From Rhizobium etli_C (GTDB lineage Bacteria > Pseudomonadota > Alphaproteobacteria > Rhizobiales > Rhizobiaceae), in NCBI RefSeq assembly GCF_014198605.1, contig NZ_JACIHU010000008.1: a stretch of DNA of 64,000 bases; one strand, written 5' to 3'. This document shows, one piece after another, positions 53,721 to 62,973 of the stretch (positions within the stretch are counted from its first letter, which is position 1; every line of letters starts with the position of its first letter). A program made the position numbers and the translations under genes. A model generated the notes under the pieces. The model worked only from the letters and a program-made list of their open reading frames with translations, was not told where the DNA came from and searched no databases.

Positions 53721-56700
53721 ATCCCTTAAGTTATTTCTATACGCTACGCTCCTATGTGGAGGCCTATGCCGGCCTTCTCGGCCGCCGCTTCATCTCGATC
53801 ATATGGGTGGCGGCGATATGCGTCGTCATATGGTTCTACGGCTATCTCGCCGCCTATGGCGACTTCAAGCCGCTGGCGAGCGCCTCGGCGCGGCTGCCGC
53901 TGATCGGCATCGTGCTCGCTTCCTGGCTCGCTTACCTCCTCTTCACCGTGATCCGCGACCGCCGCCGCGACAAGCAGCTCGTCGAAGGGATCGAGCGCGA
54001 CGCCGAGGCCGAAGCGGCGGCCAGCCAGCAGGCTGAGGTCAGCGAGATCCACGGCCGGCTGAAGGAGGCCCTACAGCTCCTGCGCCGCATCACCAAGCGA
54101 CGCTTCGGCTATATTTACGAGCTGCCCTGGTACGTGATCTTCGGCGCACCGGGTTCCGGCAAGACGACGGCGCTTAGCAATTCCGGCCTCAAATTCCCGC
54201 TCGGCGATGCGCTCGGCAGCAATTCGATCCAGGGCATCGGCGGCACGCGCCACTGCAATTGGTGGTTCACCGACGAGGCGATCCTCATCGATACCGCCGG
54301 CCGTTACACCACGCAGGACGATCTGAACGGTACCGCCAAGGCCGGCTGGGAAGGCTTTCTCGGCCTGTTGCGCAAATATCGCCGCTCGCAGCCGATCAAC
54401 GGCGCGCTGGTGACGCTGTCGATCGGCGATCTCTTGACCCGCGATGCCGAAGCGCAGCGCGAGGAAATCAGAGCGATCCGCCAGCGGCTGTCGGAGCTCG
54501 ACGAACTCCTGCATGCGCGCGTGCCGGTCTATCTGCTCCTGACCAAGGCCGATCTCCTGACCGGCTTCGTCGAGTTCTTCGACGGCTTCAACAAGAGCGA
54601 CCGCGAGCAGGTCTGGGGCACGACCTTCGGGCTCGACGAGAGCTACAAGGCGATGAACCTCCCGGAACGCTTCATGGAGGAATTCACCCTGCTCCAGCAG
54701 CGCGTCGACGCCATGCTGATCGAACGCCTGCAGCAGGAGCCCAATCCAGAGCTGCGCGGCCGCATCTTCCGCTTCCCGGCCGAGCTCGTCTCTTTGAAAG
54801 AGCGCCTGCAGGAGGTCGTGACCGAGCTTTGCTCCGGGTCGAAACTGGTGGAGGCGCCGCTCTTACGCGGCATCTATTTCGCCTCCGGCACGCAGAGAGA
54901 CGAGACGGTTGCCGTTCCCCGGACGCGGCGCAGCTATTTTCTCTCACGCCTCTTCAAGGAGGTGATCTTCGGCGAAGCTTCGCTGGTCGCGCGTGACAAG
55001 CGGCTTTCCGGCCGGCAGCTGCTGTTCCGCCGGGCTGCCTACGCCGCTGCTGTGCTGCTGCTTGCCGTTGTGCTGACGAGCTGGACAGCCACCTACATCC
55101 AGAACACCACGGCGCTCGCCGCCGCCGAAAGACGCATCGATGCCTATGAGCAGCTGGTGCGCGGCGTGCCGGTGCGCGACGTATCGGATGCCGACTTCCT
55201 GCGCATCCTGCCGGCACTCGACAATCTCGCCGCCGTCAGTACCGATTTTTCCAAGACCCGCGTCTGGCCGGTGAGCCTCGGCCTCGACCAGGAAGGCAAG
55301 GTCGCGAGCCGCCAGCGCGAAGCCTATCAGCGGGCGCTGAACACGCTGCTCCTGCCCCGCATGCTGGTGCAGCTCCAGAAGGAGATGACCGAGACCACCG
55401 ACGTCACCCGGACCTTCGACGCGCTGAAACTCTACGGCATGCTTGGCGGGCTCGGCCCTATGAATGTGGATTTCGCCTCTCTGGAAGCGGAAGACATGTT
55501 CACGAGGCTCTATCCCGACGAAGGCCGTGCCGCGGCGCGCAACGCGCTGATCACCCATGCAGGAGCCATGGCGCGCGGCGTGCTGCCGCCGATCGAGCTC
55601 GACAAGACGCTGATCGCCAAGGCGCGCGACGTCATCCGCTCGCAGAACATCGCCAGCCGCGCCTATGAGATCCTGGCGGAATACCGCGCCTCCCGCGCCC
55701 TTCCCGGCTGGAGCCCGGCCGGCGCGCTCGGTCCGCTCGGCGAACAGGCATTCGAGCGGACCTCCAAGGCGCCGCTAGGCGAAAGCATCCCCGGCCTTTT
55801 TTCCGCGACCGGCTACCGCACCGTCGTTCTGCCCGAGATCAGCGAGGCTGCGCGCGAGGCGCTCGAAGAGCAATGGGTTCGCGGCGATCCCAATCCCGCC
55901 GGCGTCACGGTCGACACCGTCGCCCAGGCCACACTTCAGCTCTACTTCGACAAGTTCGATCAACGCTGGTCGACGCTGTTGACCGATATCAGGGTCAAGC
56001 CCTCGCAGACGATCAGCGACGCGGCGGAGACCACCCGCATCCTGGCCGGCAAGCCCGGCCCGGTCGAGGCGATCGCGAACTCGATCGCCACCGCCACCGA
56101 TCTGCGCGGCCCCGGCGCCGAGATCGCCTCGGCTGCAGGCGACAGTTTAACCGACTCAACCACGGCACTGAGCAGTGCCGCCAATGCGCCCGATCCCTTC
56201 AGCAGTCTGCGACAGGCGTTGAAGGCGCCGGCCGGCCAGTCGCCGCTTCCCGACCAGTCGAAGGAGGCGCCTCGCTCGGCGATCGGACAGCTGCAACCGA
56301 TCCTGCAGAGGGTACAGGAGCAGCTTTCGCGGGCGACGACCTCCACCGCCGAAGTGGCGAAAGTCTTCGACGTCGACAGCCAGCTGACCGACGCCAACCA
56401 GGACTTGCTGCAACAAGCCCGCAAGCTGCCGGCGCCGGTCGATACATGGATGGCAGGGCTCGCCGCCGATGTCGGATCGCTGGCGGTCAAATCCGCCCGT
56501 TCGCGCATCAGCGACGCCTGGGCCGCAGAGGGGGCCGGCTTCTGCTCGAACGTCGTCGCCGGCCGTTATCCCTTCGATCGAAAATCCCCGCGCGACGTGG
56601 CGATGAGCGACTTTGTCAGGCTGTTCGGACCCGAGGGACTGTTCAAGACCTTCTTCAAGGAGAAGCTCGAAGCGTTCGTCGATACCAGCGCTTCGCCATG

Positions 56701-57193
56701 GGGCTGGAAGGGCACCTTCGGCGCGGCGAGCATTCCGAGCGCGGCGATCGCCCAGTTCGAGAATGCCGACAAGATCAACCGCGCCTTCTTCCCGGCCGGC
56801 AGCGAGAACCCGTCGATCACGATCAACATCAAGCCGGTGTCGCTGACCGATGCCGCCAGCGCTGTGATGCTGGAGATCGAAGGCGAACGCGTCGTCTATT
56901 TCCACGGGCCGATCCAGTCGAAATCGATCACCTGGCCGTCGACGGAAGCGAGCAACGCCTCGCGCATCGCCTTCCAGCCGGGCGGCTGGCAGCAGGCCTT
57001 GACGGAGAACGGCGACTGGTCGCCCTTCCGGCTGTTCGACGATGCCAGCGTCACCATACAGGGGGACGATCTCTTCCGGGCAAAATTCCAGCAGGACGGC
57101 CGGGCAGCGGAGTTCGACGTACAGTTCGGTTCGGTGCTCAACCCATTCCGGCTGGAGGCGCTTGGCGCCTTCTCATGCCCAGCGCAGTTCTGA
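53717..57193 (+). CDS. tssM: TssM (ImpL), T6SS inner-membrane core protein
   Basis: 1158 residues, typical of IcmF-type TssM. Two N-terminal membrane helices (about 20-75) frame the start; a cytosolic NTPase-like domain has an intact Walker A GAPGSGKTTALSNSG and the switch-like DTAGRYTTQDD. A third membrane helix lies near AAYAAAVLLLAVVLTSWTAT, followed by the large periplasmic domain with the ImcF-related and C-terminal beta domains. With TssL it forms the membrane channel complex. The gene is intact and in the expected operon position. Confidence 0.95.
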   Translation: MNPLSYFYTLRSYVEAYAGLLGRRFISIIWVAAICVVIWFYGYLAAYGDFKPLASASARLPLIGIVLASWLAYLLFTVIRDRRRDKQLVEGIERDAEAEAAASQQAEVSEIHGRLKEALQLLRRITKRRFGYIYELPWYVIFGAPGSGKTTALSNSGLKFPLGDALGSNSIQGIGGTRHCNWWFTDEAILIDTAGRYTTQDDLNGTAKAGWEGFLGLLRKYRRSQPINGALVTLSIGDLLTRDAEAQREEIRAIRQRLSELDELLHARVPVYLLLTKADLLTGFVEFFDGFNKSDREQVWGTTFGLDESYKAMNLPERFMEEFTLLQQRVDAMLIERLQQEPNPELRGRIFRFPAELVSLKERLQEVVTELCSGSKLVEAPLLRGIYFASGTQRDETVAVPRTRRSYFLSRLFKEVIFGEASLVARDKRLSGRQLLFRRAAYAAAVLLLAVVLTSWTATYIQNTTALAAAERRIDAYEQLVRGVPVRDVSDADFLRILPALDNLAAVSTDFSKTRVWPVSLGLDQEGKVASRQREAYQRALNTLLLPRMLVQLQKEMTETTDVTRTFDALKLYGMLGGLGPMNVDFASLEAEDMFTRLYPDEGRAAARNALITHAGAMARGVLPPIELDKTLIAKARDVIRSQNIASRAYEILAEYRASRALPGWSPAGALGPLGEQAFERTSKAPLGESIPGLFSATGYRTVVLPEISEAAREALEEQWVRGDPNPAGVTVDTVAQATLQLYFDKFDQRWSTLLTDIRVKPSQTISDAAETTRILAGKPGPVEAIANSIATATDLRGPGAEIASAAGDSLTDSTTALSSAANAPDPFSSLRQALKAPAGQSPLPDQSKEAPRSAIGQLQPILQRVQEQLSRATTSTAEVAKVFDVDSQLTDANQDLLQQARKLPAPVDTWMAGLAADVGSLAVKSARSRISDAWAAEGAGFCSNVVAGRYPFDRKSPRDVAMSDFVRLFGPEGLFKTFFKEKLEAFVDTSASPWGWKGTFGAASIPSAAIAQFENADKINRAFFPAGSENPSITINIKPVSLTDAASAVMLEIEGERVVYFHGPIQSKSITWPSTEASNASRIAFQPGGWQQALTENGDWSPFRLFDDASVTIQGDDLFRAKFQQDGRAAEFDVQFGSVLNPFRLEALGAFSCPAQF

Positions 57194-57203
57194 GCGGGCT
57201 GAC

Positions 57204-58577
57204 ATGAACGAGCGCGCCACCCTCGAACGAAATCCTGCTGAAACCGACAGGATCGGCTTTTACGGCAAGCTGCCAAGCCATGGCGATTTCGTTTCGATGG
57301 GCCTCGGCCATAGCTTGCAATCTGCGCTCGATGCCTGGATGCAGGCCGGCATGCAGGCGGCTCAGCAGGAACACGGCGAGGATTGGAAACGCCGCTTCCG
57401 TTCAATGCCGGCATGGCGATTCATCATCGAGCGCGGTCTCTGGGGGCCGGCAACCGTCGCCGGCGTGCTGCTCCCCAGCCTCGACCGCGTCGGGCGCAGT
57501 TTTCCTCTCGTCATCGCCGCGCAGCTTCATGGCTTTGTCGAGCATCCACGCCAGCTCTATCTCGACGACACGTGGTTCACGGCGGCCGAGGCGATCGCCG
57601 AAAGCTCGGCCAAGCGGGATTTTGACATCAACCATTTCACCGCAAGCCTGAAGCGGCTGAGGACCCTGCGCCCGGCCGATCTCGCCGAGAACGAGATACT
57701 GCAGAACGACGCCGCCAGCCGCGGCACACTCTGGTGGCGGATCAGTCCCGAAGAGCGGCGCGCCAAGGGCTTTCGCGTCAGCGGCGCCCCCGAGCCCGGG
57801 CATTTTTCGAAACTGCTGCACGAAGTTTCCCCCGCCGCTTCGGCAGGCCCGCAACCCGAAACGACGGAGACACCGCGTTCCGCCGGCATCGAAGCGCGTC
57901 ATCCCCTCGTCTTGCGGCACAGCCATGCCACGCACGCCGGCACGCGGCTCTCAGTCAATGCCGACGCGCTGCTCGTTTCTGAAACGCCCTCGCTCTTCGC
58001 CGTCGCTGATGGCGTCGGTGACAGCAACGCTGCCGCAGATGTCGGCAAGATCGCGGTTCATGTGCTGGCCGAAACCGCCAAACAGCAGACGATCGAAGCT
58101 TTGGTGCAGGAGATCAAGGGCAAGCTTGGCCGTGCCCACGGCCTGCTTCAGTCGGCCTATCTTTCCGAGACTCGCGAGCCGGCGGCCGCCAGTATCGTCG
58201 TGCTGGCCACGCTGCAGGAGAGCTGCGCTCTGCTGTGGGCCGGCGATGCCCGCTGCTATCTTCTGCGGGACGGCATGATGCGCTGCCTCACCCGCGACCA
58301 TGTGGAGATCGGCCTGCGGCGCACACTGTCGCGCGCGATCGGACTGCGCGGGCATCTCGTTCCGGAAGTCCTCTCCGGCGGATTACAAGTCGGCGACCGG
58401 CTCCTGCTTTGCAGCGCGACGCTGCCGGGCGTCGTGTCCGAGCGCAGCATCGCCGAAATTCTCCTTTCCGCAAGAATCGAAAAGGCGGCCGACATCCTCG
58501 TCCAGGAGGGACTGATCGCCAATTGCCGCGACAACCTCAGCGCCATTGTGATCGATGTGAAGACCGATGAGCCATGA
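57204..58577 (+). CDS. impM: TagF-PP2C fusion (ImpM), post-translational T6SS regulator
   Basis: 457 residues from the ATG at 57204. Residues about 15-200 are a TagF (DUF2094) domain (GFYGKLPSHGDFVSMGLGHS; WRFIIERGLWGPATVAGVLL). Residues about 235-455 are a PP2C-type phosphatase: LFAVADGVGDSNAAADVGK, then LLWAGDARCYLLRDGMM and NCRDNLSAIVIDV carry the metal-binding aspartates. Elsewhere TagF and PppA are usually separate proteins: TagF blocks T6SS firing independently of phosphorylation and PppA reverses PpkA. The fusion puts both repressive functions in one product. It overlaps the kinase gene by 11 bases. Confidence 0.9.
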   Translation: MNERATLERNPAETDRIGFYGKLPSHGDFVSMGLGHSLQSALDAWMQAGMQAAQQEHGEDWKRRFRSMPAWRFIIERGLWGPATVAGVLLPSLDRVGRSFPLVIAAQLHGFVEHPRQLYLDDTWFTAAEAIAESSAKRDFDINHFTASLKRLRTLRPADLAENEILQNDAASRGTLWWRISPEERRAKGFRVSGAPEPGHFSKLLHEVSPAASAGPQPETTETPRSAGIEARHPLVLRHSHATHAGTRLSVNADALLVSETPSLFAVADGVGDSNAAADVGKIAVHVLAETAKQQTIEALVQEIKGKLGRAHGLLQSAYLSETREPAAASIVVLATLQESCALLWAGDARCYLLRDGMMRCLTRDHVEIGLRRTLSRAIGLRGHLVPEVLSGGLQVGDRLLLCSATLPGVVSERSIAEILLSARIEKAADILVQEGLIANCRDNLSAIVIDVKTDEP

Positions 58578-59487
58578 CCCTCCGGAAGCGGCTTTCGAGG
58601 AGATCGCGCGGCGCTTTTCGCATCTCTGGCAGGCGTTGAACAACCATGCGGATAAGGCGTATTCGCCGGACACCCGAAAGATACTGATAGACAGGGTCCG
58701 AGATGCGCTTGATCGGGGCGAGGCCCGGCTCAGTGATATGGATACCGCGATCATTGCCAACAGTTTCGTACTGGAGACGCTGGTTCATGATGGCGCGGTT
58801 ATCCAAGTCTACCGCGCCCGGCATCGCGATCTCGGAACACTTCACGCGATCAAGCTGCCGCGGCCCGAGCATGCCGACGATCCCGTGCTGAGGAAACTCA
58901 TGCTGCGCGAGGCGGAAATCGGCATGGCGCTGCGCCATCCCCACATTGCCGCGACGCAAACCATGCTGCGTCTTGCCGACGGACGCCCTGCCCTCGTCAT
59001 GGAATGGATCGGAAGCCGGCTTGCGGAGCTTTTGCAGCAAAGGCCGCTATCCCCTGGCGACGTGGCCTCGCTCATGACATCGGTGTTTTCCGGCCTAGAC
59101 GCGATCCATGCCGCCGGTTTCGTGCATTGCGACCTGTCGCCGCTCAACCTTCTATCTGAAGGGAGCTTCTCTCGTTTGAAGATCGCCGATTTCGGCGTGG
59201 CGCTCGAGGCGGGATGCCGGCATCGCCAATTCGATCTCGCCTTTGCCGGCCGGCCGGATTTCGCCTCTCCTGAACAGAGGGCAGGCGAACCGCTCGACGG
59301 ACGATCCGATCTCTACGCGGCCGGGCTCCTGCTGTCCCTGCTGCTCAGCCATTGCGCGGAACACGACGAAGGGTTGGAGGCTTTGGCGATCCGCCTGTCC
59401 CAACGGGATCCGCAAGACAGGCCGGAAAATGCAAAGGCCGCCTTGCATCTGCTCGGCGGCCCCGCGGAACGTCCAGTCGATTTTTAG
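58567..59487 (+). CDS. impN: PpkA-like serine/threonine kinase (ImpN)
   Basis: 306 residues. The protein kinase motifs are in place: Lys96 in LHAIKLPRP, the catalytic loop HCDLSPLNLL (His187, Asp189, Asn194), DFG at 208-210 and the FASPEQRAGEPLDGRSDLYA activation and APE-like segments. The glycine-rich loop is weak. There is no membrane helix or periplasmic sensor domain, unlike the longer PpkA of Pseudomonas aeruginosa, so it is probably cytosolic. It would phosphorylate a T6SS component recognised by the FHA protein. The stop overlaps the end of the convergent export gene by 3 bases. Confidence 0.9.
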   Translation: MSHDPPEAAFEEIARRFSHLWQALNNHADKAYSPDTRKILIDRVRDALDRGEARLSDMDTAIIANSFVLETLVHDGAVIQVYRARHRDLGTLHAIKLPRPEHADDPVLRKLMLREAEIGMALRHPHIAATQTMLRLADGRPALVMEWIGSRLAELLQQRPLSPGDVASLMTSVFSGLDAIHAAGFVHCDLSPLNLLSEGSFSRLKIADFGVALEAGCRHRQFDLAFAGRPDFASPEQRAGEPLDGRSDLYAAGLLLSLLLSHCAEHDEGLEALAIRLSQRDPQDRPENAKAALHLLGGPAERPVDF

Positions 59488-60623
59488 TTGCCGCTCGAAC
59501 CGGGGATCGGCGCCGCGGCCGTCGGCACGCTCTTCTGGTAGACGTTGAAGAGCTTGGCGAAATCCACCAGGCTGGCATTGCTGGCGTAGATGATATCGCC
59601 GTCCATCATCTGGAAACGCTGCATCAGCGCCAGATTGGAGACGTCCTTCATATTGACGCGGTAGATCACCGGCTTGCTGCTCACCACGACCGGCGCGGCA
59701 GTCTTGGCATTCGCCGCCGCCACCTGCGTATAGACCGGCTGATTGCGCAGCACATAGAAATTGCTGGCATCAGCCCGGTCGTCGAGCAGCCCGCCCGCCC
59801 GGCCGAGCGCCTGGGCCAGTGTCAGTCTTCCCGGCTCGAATTCGAACTCGCCGACGCTCTTGAAGGCACCGAAGGCGGTGAAGGTCGGCGAATCCCTGTC
59901 GACATAGATCTGATCGTCCGGCAGCAGATAGACATTCTGCTTGCTGTCGTCGATGACGCGCTGCAGCGGCACGGTGGCGCGCTGCTTGCCACGAATCAGC
60001 GTGACGGTGGCCGATCCCGGATCGGAGGATGCGCCGCCGGCAAGTGCGACCGCGTCGAGCACGCGCTCCTTGCGCGCGGTAAGCGGGAAGCGGCCGGCGG
60101 AGCGCACGTCGCCATTGACGGTGACGCCGCTGGAGGGTCTGTCGACCACGGTGACGACAGCCTGCGGATTGACAGCCGAGCCCTTCAGGCCGGTGACGAT
60201 GCGCGTCTGCAGCGCCTCGGTGGAGGAATCCACCACCCGCTGCTTGCCGATGAAGGGAAGGGTCACGTTGCCGGTCGAATCAACGGTGAAGCGGCCGAGA
60301 TTGAGGGTTTTGCTCTCGGTCGAGGAGAAAAGCCCATCCTCGCCGGGATCGAGAATCGTCACGTCGATGACGTCGCCGCGCCTGAGCTTGGTATCGGCAA
60401 ATCCGCCCGAGCGCATGGCGCTGAGCCCCAGATCGGAGGAGGCATAGGCAAGCGGGGCGGCCGAAACCGGGCCCATCGGCGCTTCCGACAATCTGACGAC
60501 CGGGATCCGCTCGTTGGTTTGCGGTGAGGTGGCATTGTAAAAACCACCGGCAGTAGGGCCATCGGATGGCCGGGCGCATGCGCTAAGAACTGCGACAAGG
60601 ACCAACGGCGCCAGCTTTCGCAT
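59484..60623 (-). CDS. Polysaccharide export lipoprotein (Wza/ExoF-like, SLBB domains)
   Basis: 379 residues from the ATG at 60623 (AAGGAT site). A lipoprotein signal (LVLVAVLSACARPSDG) with lipobox cysteine opens the protein. A polysaccharide-export domain (about 80-190) includes LRRGDVIDVTILDPGEDGLF and GNVTLPFIGKQRV; SLBB-type repeats follow (SGVTVNGDVRSAGRFPLTAR, VLDAVALAGGAS and LTLAQALGRAGGLLDDRADA). It would form the outer-membrane pore for capsule or exopolysaccharide. No glycosyltransferase or polymerase genes are adjacent, so the polysaccharide served is unknown. Confidence 0.9.
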   Translation of the reverse strand: MRKLAPLVLVAVLSACARPSDGPTAGGFYNATSPQTNERIPVVRLSEAPMGPVSAAPLAYASSDLGLSAMRSGGFADTKLRRGDVIDVTILDPGEDGLFSSTESKTLNLGRFTVDSTGNVTLPFIGKQRVVDSSTEALQTRIVTGLKGSAVNPQAVVTVVDRPSSGVTVNGDVRSAGRFPLTARKERVLDAVALAGGASSDPGSATVTLIRGKQRATVPLQRVIDDSKQNVYLLPDDQIYVDRDSPTFTAFGAFKSVGEFEFEPGRLTLAQALGRAGGLLDDRADASNFYVLRNQPVYTQVAAANAKTAAPVVVSSKPVIYRVNMKDVSNLALMQRFQMMDGDIIYASNASLVDFAKLFNVYQKSVPTAAAPIPGSSGN

Positions 60624-60710
60624 CAGGTATCCTTTTGGCAATGTTGAGAGAATCGGAAAGTATCAGCGGCAGTTGACCGAGCAATACCAGTTGCACGCGA
60701 AAAATCAATT

Positions 60711-60739
60711 GTGACAGCTCAGAGGCAGTCAGCTGTGAC
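60711..60739. promoter_or_regulatory. Imperfect inverted repeat upstream of the export gene
   Basis: GTGACAGCT (60711-60719) and AGCTGTGAC (60731-60739) match as inverted arms in eight of nine positions with an 11-base spacer, about 90 bases before the export-gene start. It may be an operator for either divergent gene. No regulator is suggested by the sequence. Confidence 0.35.
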
Positions 60740-60826
60740 TAATTAGCAACCATATATCTTAAGGTGGAACCAAATCCCTCGCCATTTCTTCGGTCGAAAT
60801 CGGCTTGAACCTATGCGGATGAGCAA

Positions 60827-61174
60827 ATGGCCGTGCATATCAAACGAATCTACGAACAGAAGCAAGACAAGGACGGCATCCGCATTCTGGTCGACAGGCT
60901 CTGGCCGCGCGGGCTGAGCAAGCAGGATGCGGCCGTCGATCTCTGGCTGAAGGAAGTCGCGCCGAGCCCGGCGCTGCGCCGATGGTTCGGCCACGATCCC
61001 GCCAAATGGACCGAATTCCAGCGCCGTTACCGGCGCGAACTCGAAAAGAACGCGTCGGCCGTCGAGGAGCTCGAACGCCAGATCGGGACATCGGACGCGA
61101 CGCTTCTCTACGCGGCGAAAGACCTGCAGCACAATCACGCGATCGTGCTGCAGCGTTTCCTCGGCAGAGACTGA
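60827..61174 (+). CDS. DUF488 family protein
   Basis: 115 residues with the DUF488 pattern: IKRIYEQKQDKDGIRILVDR, then LWPRGLSKQDAAVDLWLKEV, SPALRRWFGHDPAKWTEFQ and TLLYAAKDLQHNHAIVL. Members are small cytosolic proteins of unproven function, sometimes linked to DNA repair or metal stress by context. It stands alone on this strand, with about 150 bases before the next gene. Confidence 0.9.
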   Translation: MAVHIKRIYEQKQDKDGIRILVDRLWPRGLSKQDAAVDLWLKEVAPSPALRRWFGHDPAKWTEFQRRYRRELEKNASAVEELERQIGTSDATLLYAAKDLQHNHAIVLQRFLGRD

Positions 61175-61321
61175 AGCATCGGCACCCGACGCCGGCGAGC
61201 GGCTGCCGCCCGCATAAACCTTCCGGGAACCTTTTCGAGCGATCTGCATCCAATGTCCGCCTCCAAAGGCGCGCCACTGCCCGGAGGCGATTCCGTCACA
61301 CGACAACAAGGGAGACAGATC

Positions 61322-61843
61322 ATGTTGAAACAAATTTTCGGTGCGGCCCTGATAGCGGCCTCGCTCGGCACCGCCTCGATCGCCGCCGACGCCAAGCCGA
61401 CCGACCCGCAGATCGCCCATATCGCCTATACGGCAGGCCAGATCGACGTCACCGCCGCGGAACAGGCGTTGCAGAAAAGCAAGAATGCCGAAATCATCGA
61501 ATTCGCCAAGACGATGGAGCGCGACCACAAGGCCGTCAACGAACAGGCGCTCGCGCTCGTCAAGAAGCTGAACGTGACGCCTGAAGACAATGCCGTCAGC
61601 CAGTCGCTATCGACACAGGCGAACAAGGAACTGACGACGCTCGCCGCTCTGGACGGTGCGGCTTTCGACAAGGCCTATGTCGCAAACGAAGTCGCCTATC
61701 ACAAGTCGGTCAACGATGCGCTTGCCAACGTGCTGATCCCTTCCGCTCAGGACAAGGAGTTGAAGTCGCTCCTGGAAACGGGCCTGACCCTGTTTAAACA
61801 ACACCAGATGCATGCCGAACATCTTGCTTCGATGATGAAGTAG
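61322..61843 (+). CDS. Secreted DUF4142 protein
   Basis: 173 residues from the ATG at 61322 (GGAGAC site). A signal peptide (FGAALIAASLGTASIAADA) precedes a four-helix DUF4142 domain with a ferritin-like arrangement (AEQALQKSKNAEIIEFAKTM; RDHKAVNEQALALVKKL; AYVANEVAYHKSVNDAL; LFKQHQMHAEHLASMM). It is likely periplasmic. The histidines and acidic residues in the helices suggest metal binding, but this is not shown. The cupredoxin gene starts 7 bases downstream, so the two are probably made together. Confidence 0.88.
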   Translation: MLKQIFGAALIAASLGTASIAADAKPTDPQIAHIAYTAGQIDVTAAEQALQKSKNAEIIEFAKTMERDHKAVNEQALALVKKLNVTPEDNAVSQSLSTQANKELTTLAALDGAAFDKAYVANEVAYHKSVNDALANVLIPSAQDKELKSLLETGLTLFKQHQMHAEHLASMMK

Positions 61844-61850
61844 GCTGGCG

Positions 61851-62171
61851 ATGGACTTAGTGATGAAATCGCTGCCGCTGCTGTTTGCGCTGTTTTGGGC
61901 AGGCAGCGGCGTTGCCGCTGCCACGGAATATCAACTCACCATTGCAGGCATGAAATTCAGTGCGCCGCCTGTCGAGCTGCATGTCGGCGATGTGATCGTC
62001 TGGCGAAACGATGATATATTCCGGCATACGGCGACGGCTCGCGACAAAAGCTTCGACATCGATTTGCCGCCGAAATCGGAGGGTCGCATGACGATCAGCC
62101 GCGCGGGAGCGGTCGACTTCTACTGCCGCTTTCATCCCGCCATGACGGGCACACTGGACGTCCGGCCATAG
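61851..62171 (+). CDS. Small periplasmic cupredoxin (amicyanin/plastocyanin-like)
   Basis: 106 residues. A signal peptide (LPLLFALFWAGSGVAAATEY) is followed by a compact blue-copper fold. The copper ligands are visible: a histidine in DIFRHTATAR and the C-terminal Cys-His-Met set in YCRFHPAMTG. An alternative start four codons later is equally possible. The protein may shuttle electrons or buffer copper in the periplasm. Neighbours are the DUF4142 gene upstream and an ECF sigma factor gene downstream, a grouping that suggests a stress-response unit. Confidence 0.9.
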   Translation: MDLVMKSLPLLFALFWAGSGVAAATEYQLTIAGMKFSAPPVELHVGDVIVWRNDDIFRHTATARDKSFDIDLPPKSEGRMTISRAGAVDFYCRFHPAMTGTLDVRP

Positions 62172-62214
62172 GCCGGACTCCGAAGGAAAGACAAAGCAGC
62201 CAGGCGGAGTTTCC

Positions 62215-62937
62215 ATGATAGCCATTCCGGTTCCGGCCGCCCAACACCGGCCCGACATATCGACGCTTTCCGACGCCGACCTCGTGCCGCTGGCAAAAAT
62301 GGGCGACGAGCCCGCCATCCGCGTCATCGTTCAACGCCACAACCGGCGCCTGTTCCGCACCGCGCGTGCCGTCATTCGCAACGATGCGGAGGCGGAAGAC
62401 GTCGTTCAGGCCGCCTATATCAAGGCTTTCACCAGCCTGGCGGCTTTCCGCGGCGATGCGCAACTGTCGACATGGCTGACCCGAATTGTGCTGAACGAGG
62501 CGATGGGTCGCGTGCGGGTGGCCAGGAACACGACCGGGCTTGAGGAAATCGACATGCAGAGGGCGTCGTGGGGTGGCGAAGTATTACAGTTTCCTTCCTC
62601 TTTGTCGGCTACGGATCCGGAAACCGAGCTGTCCAGGAGCCAGGCAAGGCATCTCCTTGAACATGCTGTCGACGAGCTCCCGGACGACTTTCGCGCCGTC
62701 TTCGTGCTGCGTGAAGTCGAGGATATGAGCACCGAGGAGGCTGCATCCTGCCTCGGCATAAAACCTGGAACCGTCAAGACCCGGCTGCACCGGGCGCGGA
62801 AGATGATGCGGCAATCGATCGAAAAACAGCTCTCCGGCGCATTCGCCGCCCTGTTCCCGTTCGGTGGCGCCCGTTGCGCCTTCATCGCCGATCGCGTCAT
62901 CGCCGCTCTTCGCAATGGGACGTCGGAGACAGATTGA
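62215..62937 (+). CDS. ECF-type RNA polymerase sigma factor
   Basis: 240 residues. Region 2 is seen in RTARAVIRNDAEAEDVVQAA and YIKAFTSLAAFRGDAQLSTW; region 4 in VFVLREVEDMSTEEAASCLG and GTVKTRLHRARKMMRQ. There is no anti-sigma gene next to it on either strand. A longer linker between regions 2 and 4 (about residues 100-145) and a C-terminal tail with one cysteine (ARCAFIADR) are notable. It likely controls its own cluster with the cupredoxin and DUF4142 genes, but no matching promoter motif could be identified. Confidence 0.92.
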   Translation: MIAIPVPAAQHRPDISTLSDADLVPLAKMGDEPAIRVIVQRHNRRLFRTARAVIRNDAEAEDVVQAAYIKAFTSLAAFRGDAQLSTWLTRIVLNEAMGRVRVARNTTGLEEIDMQRASWGGEVLQFPSSLSATDPETELSRSQARHLLEHAVDELPDDFRAVFVLREVEDMSTEEAASCLGIKPGTVKTRLHRARKMMRQSIEKQLSGAFAALFPFGGARCAFIADRVIAALRNGTSETD

Positions 62938-62973
62938 CGGCGCCGTTGCGTGGGGAAAGCGGCCTGCGACGCC

